NCBI RefSeq assembly: GCF_913062725.1
Contig: NZ_CAJXWY010000028.1
Span: 1-49,602, forward strand
DNA length: 49,602 bases
Direction of reading: 5' to 3'
DNA from: an uncultured Thiohalocapsa sp.
GTDB taxonomy: Bacteria > Pseudomonadota > Gammaproteobacteria > Chromatiales > Chromatiaceae
Shown here: positions 43,206 to 49,602 of the stretch, one piece after another
How the letters are laid out: every line of letters begins with the position of its first letter
How positions within the stretch are numbered: the stretch's first letter is position 1
Notes under the pieces: model-generated
The model's database searches: none
Seen by the model: only the letters and a program-made list of their open reading frames with translations
What the model was told of the DNA's origin: nothing
Translations under genes and position numbers: made by a program

Positions 43206-46205
43206 CTAGGCTTTCTCTGACGGTCCCTTGCGCAGATCCGCCAGCGTGTTGTCCATGACTAAATCGCCGAGATATACGCGCCAACCCGCGCCGTCTGTAT
43301 CGAGTACCCGCTGGGCCTCCGCGAACAGCTGGTCCTTCGCCTCCGCAGACAGTGCGACCAGCTCGGGCCGAATCCCCAGTGCAACCGCTGCCCTGCGGTG
43401 TCGAAACCCTCCATGCATCAGCGTACAAGCATGCACCGTCGGCACCCCGAACCTTAGCAGCTCGGGAAACTGCCGAACGGCCTGCGCAAGGGACCCTCCC
43501 GTCGACTCGATGACCTTGGCAAGAACCGCGACACCCTGCTCGATCACCGTCTGCAAGGCATAGGTCCACACGCGTGAATGCACGCCGAGCAAGTCGTCGA
43601 CAGAAAGGCCTGCCTGTATCGCGAGCCCCTCGAACGTATATCCAGCGAGCCACTGGGCGATGGTCGCCTCGAACGCCTCGAACGACACGCCCGGTTCAGT
43701 GGAGCCGGCCTGCGCCCGATAGGCTTGGCGAATCGCGGCCTGGACGTCGGCGTAAGTCCACGCCCATCCTATCAACGCCCGGACTAAAGCAGGGTCTCTC
43801 GGGTCGACAATTCCGTCCCAACGTGGGAGTCGAGGCGCCAGGCTGTTTTCCACCGACTCCACCAGACGGGCACGCGCTCCCGTCTCGCGAATCCAGGGAA
43901 TCCGTCCCCTCGCCTGAAATTCGGCAACTCGCCTTGCTCTGAGTTCGAAAAGTCGGTTCATCAGCCGTCGATCTTCCGTATCTGCCCTTCGAGCAGCAAA
44001 GGTTTCGCTGACGAGTTGTTCGGCAATTTCGAGGAGTCGCGCCTCCCCGATCTCCTCAGCGGCCAAGTCAACCAACGTGGCATCGACGCCATCGATAAGG
44101 GCGTACAGATCCGGCACCCCCTCCAAAAGTTCGTTGGTCAAGGCGACCTCCTGACCCTGGAGCGCACTCGTGATTCTGCGGATGAGTGTATACAGCGCCC
44201 CGATCACGTTCTCGCCGGCCGCCTGGAGAGCGACCGGCTCGACCAGCGGCCACTGCTGCGGGTTGGCGCATATCACGAGACCCTTCGTCGACGCTCCCGC
44301 TCGCCCGGCCCGCCCGACGAGATTCTTTATATCCCTAGTCAATAGGTTTTCCTGGGCGCCGTCCGCGCGCATGCGTCTGACCGAATAGAGCACCAAGGTC
44401 CTGATCGGAAGGTTCACGCCTTCGGCGAGCGTGTTCGTGCAGATCGCGAGTCGCACCTTTCCTCGACGCAGCAACCCCTCGATGACCTCGCGGCTCTCTT
44501 GGGGCACATCGCCATGGTGCAGCACGGCGCCGGCGCGAAGCGCACGCGTACCAATCCAGGCAGCCCCGTACTCCAGTTCGAAGTACTGGGCCGCCGCAGC
44601 AACGGCTGGACCCTCGGCGAACGCTGACGGCGCCGGCAGTGGGACCGGCGCTTCTAGCTGGTTCATCAACTCTTCGGCCAGTCCAACCGCTCCCTGATTT
44701 CCACGCTTGTTCGCCGCGAACACTACGGCAGCGCCCATCGGCAACGCCTTGCGCGCGGTAGCAACCGCCTGCGCTTTCTTCGATGTGAAGGAGTAAGTCT
44801 TTTGCTGCGTGCTGGCCGGATTGATGTACTGAAAATCCCGTCGGGCCAGAAACTTGTCCACGCCAACCCGAATTGAAGGATCGTGGGGATGAAGCTCCAG
44901 CTGCACCACGGTCCCGGCCCCGGTCCCGCTGGGTCGCAGCACGGCGAAGTCGGCGAAGGCCGGACGATAAGAACTCCGCACGACGGTACCGTCGCTGCCA
45001 CCCAGCCAGGCGTTGATCTCCTCGACGTTTGGAACGATCGCAGAAACGAAGACGAAGCGTGGCGCACCGCTCTCCCGCGCTTTGAGTCGTGCGAGAAGCA
45101 GCTCTAGGGCTACGCCCCGACCCGCAGAATCGAGCAAGTGCCCCTCGTCGCAGATGACGAGCGACACGCGCTGATAGAAGGAGGTTTCCGCAGTCAAGAG
45201 ACCGGACAAAGCTTCCGGCGTTGCGACCAGCGCTCTGGCCTGATCGAGGTCCTGGATCTCGTCGGCGGACGGTACGGTTCCACCATAGGCACAACGCGAC
45301 GGCAACCCCATGGCGTTTAGGCGCGGCACGAGGGTTTCCCGCAGCTCCGAGGCCAGGGACCGAAAAGGCACCAGCAGAACTGCGGCTGTCGAGGGTTTGG
45401 CCATGAGGTGGTAGTAAAGCAGAGTCTCCGACAGCGCGGTCTTGCCTGCACCGGTCGGCATTTGCAGCGTGAAGGTTTCCTCGCTCGTCAGGAGCCCCCG
45501 ACCGATAGCCTCGATCTGCGACGGGAAGAAGTCCCAGCTTGGAGGCCTGCGATCGAGTAGCGACGTGACCAGGGGCGACCAGAACGGTGAGTATCCGCCA
45601 GGCAAGACGGCTCTGACATTCGCTGCGGCGAACCGCCTGCCCAACCGCTCCAACAGTCGGGCAGGGATCCACGCTTCTGGCCCCACGTCCAGCATCGACG
45701 CAGCCCTCGCGGCCACCGCGGCGACAGTGCTCGACACCCCCTCGGAATCTCCGATTCGGACGGCCGTAAGCAGCGCTCTCCCGACATCTGACGACATCGC
45801 ATTCGGCCTAGCCAGCAGATCGTGGCAGGCAAGGAACGCTTCGTCCGATCCCGCTGGCGCACTCTCTCGAAGCACCAGGTAGGCAGAGGCCGGAAACCCG
45901 CCGAAATAGAAAGCTGCGGCGGCGAACAGCGCCGCTTCGGCACGCGAGACGCCAGCGCCTGGTTGATCGGACTCGACGGGACCGCTGGCGAACTGCGCGA
46001 ACGCGTTTCCTAGCCGCGCCCACTCGTCGGGATTCTCGTAATCGCCTCGGATTCGATCGAACAGTTCGCCAGTGAGTGATAAGTAGAGGTCATCGATCCT
46101 CGAACTCACATACTCGAAACTGGGTGGCGTCTCGGCAAGACGGAAATGCTCGACCTGCCGCAGCGCATCGGCATCGCGAACCCACCGTGACAGTGCCTCT
46201 CGCAT
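43206..46205 (-). CDS. hamB: Hachiman helicase HamB
   Basis: A 999-residue superfamily 2 helicase of the Ski2-like layout. Visible motifs are Q-like FFPSQIEAIGRGL, motif I MPTGAGKTAL (Lys255), Ia LVPFRSLASE, II CDEGHLL (DEGH at 353-356), III SAI, V TNTLAEGVNLPIRTL and VI LVGRAGRAG. A long helical C-terminal part follows. It is seven bases after the HamA gene, whose stop (TGA) sits in the ribosome-binding site of this ATG (GAGGCTTCC). In Hachiman, HamB surveys DNA and holds HamA inactive until damaged or phage DNA is met. The stop is TAG at 43206-43208. Confidence 0.88.
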   Translation of the reverse strand: MREALSRWVRDADALRQVEHFRLAETPPSFEYVSSRIDDLYLSLTGELFDRIRGDYENPDEWARLGNAFAQFASGPVESDQPGAGVSRAEAALFAAAAFYFGGFPASAYLVLRESAPAGSDEAFLACHDLLARPNAMSSDVGRALLTAVRIGDSEGVSSTVAAVAARAASMLDVGPEAWIPARLLERLGRRFAAANVRAVLPGGYSPFWSPLVTSLLDRRPPSWDFFPSQIEAIGRGLLTSEETFTLQMPTGAGKTALSETLLYYHLMAKPSTAAVLLVPFRSLASELRETLVPRLNAMGLPSRCAYGGTVPSADEIQDLDQARALVATPEALSGLLTAETSFYQRVSLVICDEGHLLDSAGRGVALELLLARLKARESGAPRFVFVSAIVPNVEEINAWLGGSDGTVVRSSYRPAFADFAVLRPSGTGAGTVVQLELHPHDPSIRVGVDKFLARRDFQYINPASTQQKTYSFTSKKAQAVATARKALPMGAAVVFAANKRGNQGAVGLAEELMNQLEAPVPLPAPSAFAEGPAVAAAAQYFELEYGAAWIGTRALRAGAVLHHGDVPQESREVIEGLLRRGKVRLAICTNTLAEGVNLPIRTLVLYSVRRMRADGAQENLLTRDIKNLVGRAGRAGASTKGLVICANPQQWPLVEPVALQAAGENVIGALYTLIRRITSALQGQEVALTNELLEGVPDLYALIDGVDATLVDLAAEEIGEARLLEIAEQLVSETFAARRADTEDRRLMNRLFELRARRVAEFQARGRIPWIRETGARARLVESVENSLAPRLPRWDGIVDPRDPALVRALIGWAWTYADVQAAIRQAYRAQAGSTEPGVSFEAFEATIAQWLAGYTFEGLAIQAGLSVDDLLGVHSRVWTYALQTVIEQGVAVLAKVIESTGGSLAQAVRQFPELLRFGVPTVHACTLMHGGFRHRRAAVALGIRPELVALSAEAKDQLFAEAQRVLDTDGAGWRVYLGDLVMDNTLADLRKGPSEKA

Positions 46206-46212
46206 GGAAGCC

Positions 46213-47103
46213 TCAGGTTTCTTCCGCCACGACGGGGACCGCCTGCCTCGCCGCCTCGAATACCGACTCGTAGGTAGCCTTCAACTCAGGCACAGAAATG
46301 ACAACGACCGTATAGTCGTCAGGAATCTCGGTCGGCGCGTCCCCAAGCTGTTGGTCGATGATATTCGAGCTGATCACCGCGATTGCCCGAAAGCGCCGCA
46401 AGGCCGCAGGGTGATCCGTAGCCCGGATAAATCGTTCAAGCATAGCGATATCCACCCCATCGATGTCTTGCAGTAACGCCTTTTCGCGCAGCCAAACCAG
46501 CGTCTTCGCTAACCGCGAGATCCTGTCCTTTTCGGAGTCCTTAATGGCCTCCTTGATTGGCTTGAACGTGCCATTCGTCGCCTTAGTCTTAACCTCGGAG
46601 CAGAGCAGAGCGTCATCTCCGCTTGGCGTTGGCCAGTGCGGAAGCACAAACTGGACAACATCCGAATGCGGAGCAGGCTTCGTGCGATCCTGCTTCAACC
46701 GCCATTTACGCGGCCCGAAGACCGCTTGGGGCAGCTCTCGTGAGGCCTGGTAGAAAAAGACGAGAATCTCTCCAAAATCCCCGGACATAGTGGACCCAGG
46801 ATCGGGCAGCGCGGCTGCGATAATGTCCTTTGGCTCCGCACCTAGATCTCCGGCGCGCACGAGGATCAGCTCGTCGGACAAGTAACATCGCCTTACCGCG
46901 ACTCCCAGCGCCCCAGACCAGGCAGCCACATGCTCCGCGTCAACCTTGACGAGCACATACGGTTCCTCCACAACATGCGGGAACCACGCGAGCGCGGTCT
47001 CCAATTCGAATCCTAGATCGTCCACGTAGTCTGCCATCCAGTTCTGCGCTTTGTTCAACCGTAGCCAACCGACTCCCATAGCCGCGTACCACACGCAGAT
47101 CAC
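46213..47103 (-). CDS. hamA: Hachiman nuclease HamA (DUF1837-type)
   Basis: Up to 296 residues. The C-terminal half has a PD-(D/E)xK nuclease core: Glu112 in SGDFGEILVFFYQ, Asp148 in PHSDVVQFVLP and the ExK pair Glu170/Lys172 in LLCSEVKTKA. This is the HamA/AbpA (DUF1837) pattern. The gene order hamA-hamB is canonical for Hachiman (formerly AbpAB). The N-terminal start is uncertain: GTG 47103, ATG 47079 or ATG 47037 (MADYVDDLGFELE); none has a clear ribosome-binding site. By eye it is less GC-rich than core genes, as expected for a transferred defence module. Confidence 0.82.
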   Translation of the reverse strand: MICVWYAAMGVGWLRLNKAQNWMADYVDDLGFELETALAWFPHVVEEPYVLVKVDAEHVAAWSGALGVAVRRCYLSDELILVRAGDLGAEPKDIIAAALPDPGSTMSGDFGEILVFFYQASRELPQAVFGPRKWRLKQDRTKPAPHSDVVQFVLPHWPTPSGDDALLCSEVKTKATNGTFKPIKEAIKDSEKDRISRLAKTLVWLREKALLQDIDGVDIAMLERFIRATDHPAALRRFRAIAVISSNIIDQQLGDAPTEIPDDYTVVVISVPELKATYESVFEAARQAVPVVAEET

Positions 47104-47157
47104 GTGAGCCTGTCCAGCTTCCGGACCACCAGGACATCACCGGAACCTGAGGCGGAG

Positions 47158-47184
47158 TCACGGACTCACCAGCTGAGCCCGTGA
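47158..47184. promoter_or_regulatory. 27-bp inverted repeat between hamA and WGR gene
   Basis: TCACGG-A-CTCA, a CCAGC centre, then TGAG-C-CCGTGA: 11-base arms with one mismatch. It lies in the short divergent gap upstream of hamA and of the WGR remnant. It may be an operator; no matching regulator gene is next to it. Confidence 0.5.
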
Positions 47185-47203
47185 GATGTCTATCCTGCAC
47201 CGC

Positions 47204-47455
47204 ATGACCCCTTCCGCAACACAACGCTCCTAGATCAACCCCGAGAAGGCCCGCTACTACCAGGTCTTCCTCGACCAGGATCTGTTCGGTGACTGGACCC
47301 TGGTCAAGATCTGGGGCGGCATCGGCTCGAACCGGGGCCGGATGCACAGCACCGGTGTCGAATCCTACGAGGCCGGCATCGAGCTGGTCGACGAGATCGC
47401 CCGGCGCCGATCGCAAAGAGGCTATACCTGCGCTTCTCCAACGGGCCGTTCTTGA
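47204..47455 (+). pseudogene. WGR-domain gene with amber codon and 3' frameshift
   Basis: From the ATG at 47204 the frame reads MTPSATQRS, a TAG at 47231-47233, then INPEKARYYQVFLDQDLFGD and WTLVKIWGGIGSNRGRMHST. This is a WGR domain, a DNA-end-binding module also found in PARPs. WGR proteins often have Trp where the TAG stands, so a TGG to TAG change fits. Near 47440 the frame is also lost, with a different frame carrying LPERADFIDPFAHSTRSDLL to a stop at 47525. The gene is therefore probably dead. Confidence 0.75.
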
Positions 47456-47528
47456 CCCCAGGGCCTCCCTGAGCGCGCCGATTTCATCGATCCGTTCGCG
47501 CACTCGACCCGCTCCGATCTGCTGTAGA

Positions 47529-48572
47529 TCATGAGACCGGCCGCACCGTCGCCGGCAGCGCCTCCGGATCGCGCACGTTCACCGGGGTCGGCGCCATCCA
47601 CTTGACCTTGTAGCCGCGCCGACCCTCTCCGACCCGGAAGGTATGCCAGTGCGCCCGGCGGATATGGGCGCGCGGTCTGGCCCGCTCACCGTGTTCAACG
47701 CCTGGCTCACCCGAGAATTCGGCGCGGCGCAATGCCGCCCCCAACCGCAAGCCCACGTCCCAGGCCGTCAGCCGGTCTGGCGGGAACAGGCGCGGACCGC
47801 GTTTGGTGCGCTTGGGCGTCGGGACTGACGGACGACGGATGCCATCGCCAATCTCGGCGTTTTCCGCGCACAGGTAGAGCACCAAGGCCACCAGGGGCTG
47901 CGTCTCGCCAAGCAGTCGCGATGGGTCTGACGGTGGCATCGCCAGATCCTGGAGGCCCATGGCCTCGAGCCGGCGCCGGCTGCTCGCAGCCAACCGATCC
48001 AGCGCATCGGCCAGGGAGCCCTCGCCCAGAATCAAGGGCACAGGGATGAGCCCCCGCACGGGATCGAGTGCGAGATCCGGGGTCTCCGCCGTGTCGAGCA
48101 CCAGACGAAGCTCGTTGGCGCCGTCCCCCTCTTCCCATTCGACGTGCGCCCAGAAACCGTGCAGCGCCCGCCCCTCCCAAGTCCGGCCCGGAGTCTCGAT
48201 GTAGACGCACCACTCCGGAAGGCGGTACAGCAGATCGGTCGGCAGCTCGCCATCCAGAGGCGTGGCCGCGACGGCCTCCGCGACCGCGGGATCGAAGCGA
48301 TAGACGCCCTGCGTGACCCGCCAAGCCGCGAGAGCCGCAACGATGCCGACATGATGGATGCGGTCCAGCGGGACACGCCGATCGCCGCCACCGCTGAGAA
48401 TCGCGTAGGCGCCCTGCATCGGCAGAAAACACCAATCCGGCCATTCTGGGAAATCATCGGCCCGCATCGCGCGCAACCGGTCCACCGCAGGCCACAGATG
48501 CGGATAGGCCCGTCCGATGGTCGCGAGGATCTCGCGCGGACGGGCACTGGGCGCCGACGGCGCCACACTCAT
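47529..48572 (-). CDS. AcrVA2-family protein
   Basis: A 347-residue protein whose blocks line up in order with AcrVA2, the anti-CRISPR that blocks Cas12a production: WPDWCFLPMQGAYAIL (AcrVA2 HAFFPMQNT), RLPEWCVYIETPG (NLPDWCVYVD), ALHGFWAHVEW (HIKGFWAIYD), LRLVLDTAETPD (LDFVVDTDT), LVALVLYLCAENAEI and RPRAHIRRAHWHTFRVGEG (KPHIRRGHWHGYWQGTG). The C-terminal KVKWMAPTPVNV also matches. Homologues are widespread on plasmids in species without Cas12a, so the target here is unknown. It overlaps the stop of the upstream gene (ATGA), indicating coupled translation. Confidence 0.85.
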   Translation of the reverse strand: MSVAPSAPSARPREILATIGRAYPHLWPAVDRLRAMRADDFPEWPDWCFLPMQGAYAILSGGGDRRVPLDRIHHVGIVAALAAWRVTQGVYRFDPAVAEAVAATPLDGELPTDLLYRLPEWCVYIETPGRTWEGRALHGFWAHVEWEEGDGANELRLVLDTAETPDLALDPVRGLIPVPLILGEGSLADALDRLAASSRRRLEAMGLQDLAMPPSDPSRLLGETQPLVALVLYLCAENAEIGDGIRRPSVPTPKRTKRGPRLFPPDRLTAWDVGLRLGAALRRAEFSGEPGVEHGERARPRAHIRRAHWHTFRVGEGRRGYKVKWMAPTPVNVRDPEALPATVRPVS

Positions 48573-49172
48573 GAGCCGCCCTCCCCTGTGAGCTCGCCCA
48601 GCTCGATGCCAAGCCGGGATCGGACCATCGCCGCGAACCGAGCCCACTCCTCCTGTTCGAGACCGCCGGCCATGCCCAGGCGGCTCAGATTCGCCCGCAG
48701 GTCCGCCGCGACACCCAGGTGCATGCTTCGCGGCAACCTGCACGGACTCTAGACCGCTCTCGGCAAAGGCCTCCTCGTAGCGCTCGATGATCTCGAAGAG
48801 CCTGATGGACCGCGGCTCCTCGTCCAGCGCTCCGCTCGCGCTCAGGGCCTCCTCGGCGGCAAGATCCCGACTCGCGAGCTTGCTCGCCAGCAGGCTCCAG
48901 AAGCTCCGCTCGTCGTACTCGTCGATGAACCCCATGTGAGGCGCTCGCTCCTCGTAGTCCCCGGTCTCGAAGTACTCGTCCTCGTCCGGGACGTACTCGA
49001 AGGCGTCCTCCATGCCCATCTCCTTGAAATGGGACAGCACCTTCTTCCGCAGGTCATCGTAAGGCTTCGTCTCGGCGCGGGGCTCTTCTTCGTGGGAACG
49101 GATCACCCAATCGGCGGTGAGGAGCATCTCGACCAGCATCTGATACTCCTTCTTGGTGAAATGGATCTTCAT
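48569..49172 (-). pseudogene. Frameshifted partner gene of the AcrVA2 homologue
   Basis: The ATG at 49172 opens MKIHFTKKEYQMLVEMLLTA, acidic in the middle (PDEDEYFETGDYEERAPH), and stays protein-like to ESGLESVQVAAK. A different frame then carries HLGVAADLRANLSRLGMAGG and ends LTGEGGS at a TGA overlapping the next ATG. The shift falls near 48720-48740 (GAAGCATGCACCTG; a four-base insertion would explain it). Without the shift the protein would be about 199 residues. I do not recognise it. It is the first gene of the pair and may be a functional partner or a regulator. Confidence 0.6.
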
Positions 49173-49275
49173 AACCTGCTACTTGCGCCGGCCGTCCGTA
49201 CACACCCAGCTCGCCTGCCGCAACATCGCATCTCGGGCCAGATAATCGTAGGTGCCAGAGAGAACGGAACGAACA

Positions 49276-49533
49276 TCAAGTAAGCCCCAGAGCCTTGAAC
49301 GCCGCCTGCCGCATATCCCCGAAGAACACCGGGTCGACCTGCTCGAGGACATCCGGGTTGACCTCCAGGAACTGGCGCTTGTTCTCAATCGGGATCAGCG
49401 CGCGCTTGCCGCCGTTGTCCATGGCGACCTGGAGGGGCTCGGTCAAGGAACGCACCGGCTTGATGTTGCCCTGGATGCTCATGTCGCCGAGCACCAGAAG
49501 AGCGGGCTGGGGAGGCGCCTTGCGCGTAATCAT
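49276..49533 (-). pseudogene. brxL: C-terminal fragment of BrxL (BREX)
   Basis: From an ATG at 49533 the 85 residues include PALLVLGDMSIQGNIKPVRS, LTEPLQVAMDNGGKRALIPI and ENKRQFLEVNPDVLEQVDPVF. That is the end of BrxL, the Lon-like ATPase of BREX phage-defence systems. The other 600 or so residues are missing. The frame is blocked by a TAA just upstream of the ATG, and a different frame (SDLNRTGNPSLLRRGAK) ends at a stop overlapping it. It is a leftover of a BREX gene, unless BREX genes continue beyond the window in another arrangement. Confidence 0.8.
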
Positions 49534-49602
49534 TTAGCCCCCCGCCTCAGAAGGCTGGGATTGCCGGTGCGGTTTAGGTCGCTGGCGCTGGCAGGGGAGG
49601 TG
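49534..49602. other. Right edge, possible end of another gene
   Basis: The last 69 bases hold, on the minus strand, a frame ending SDLNRTGNPSLLRRGAK with a stop that overlaps the ATG of the BrxL fragment. It may be the tail of another gene or of the frameshifted BrxL. Too little is present to judge. Confidence 0.3.

Noticed and set aside
42641..47233. Genome-wide amber recoding
   Set aside because: hamB itself ends at TAG at a sensible length, and nearby genes also carry frameshifts, so decay explains the stops better. Kept only as a low-score finding.
47529..49172. One 547-residue protein spanning the AcrVA2 homologue and its partner
   Set aside because: The middle reads as a frameshifted stretch rich in Gly and Arg, while another frame carries the true end of the first gene overlapping the ATG at 48572.

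Overview
The window looks like a chromosomal piece of a GC-rich gammaproteobacterium. The best guess is a sulfur-oxidising, possibly halophilic lineage of the Chromatiales/Ectothiorhodospiraceae kind. The grounds are a SoxB thiosulfohydrolase gene, divergent from a two-component system with a PhnD-type periplasmic sensor of the tetrathionate-sensor (TtrS) layout, plus many single-copy gammaproteobacterial housekeeping genes (lon, rsmA, sfsA, oxyR, pgi, ppsA, a YgfX-like gene). No tRNA, rRNA or CRISPR array was seen, and no intact insertion sequence.

Layout. Positions 1-653 hold the 5' end of an FkbM-type methyltransferase gene and a decayed region. Positions 654-39078 are core-like. In order they carry lon and rsmA; an ABC1/UbiB-type kinase; an EVE-domain protein; a secreted Pro/Gly/Tyr-rich protein; a DUF4407-like membrane coiled-coil protein; an isoaspartyl peptidase; an ATP-grasp enzyme; a lytic transglycosylase; a nucleoside transporter; and a thioredoxin-like/acylphosphatase/sfsA run. 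These are followed by oxyR and rubrerythrin with a well-formed OxyR operator between them, then pgi, a TauD-like oxygenase, a Usp protein, a PD40-M28-PDZ peptidase, a NarL-type regulator, a YgfX-like gene, soxB with its divergent sensor kinase/regulator pair, ppsA and a PfkB-family kinase. Three copies of an imperfect inverted-repeat element of about 85-110 bp lie in the intergenic spaces (5918-6010, 13365-13450, 29615-29724). Their inner hairpin shows compensatory changes between copies.

Positions 39079-49602 form an accessory island, less GC-rich by eye in several genes and full of broken genes. It has an IS66 transposase fragment, a frameshifted Cys-rich remnant, and a 762-residue predicted GTPase with a strong sigma70-like promoter and tandem decamer repeats. 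Next come a DEDDh exonuclease gene stopped by an in-frame amber codon, a two-gene Hachiman-type defence system (hamA nuclease and hamB helicase), a WGR-domain gene with an in-frame amber codon, an AcrVA2-family gene translationally coupled to a frameshifted partner, and the C-terminal piece of a BrxL (BREX) gene.

How the genes may work together. OxyR and rubrerythrin form a peroxide-response unit. SoxB and the adjacent TtrS/TtrR-like pair suggest control of thiosulfate or tetrathionate oxidation. The island reads as a defence and counter-defence hotspot in which Hachiman and the GTPase gene are still intact, while BREX, IS66, WGR and exonuclease genes are decaying.
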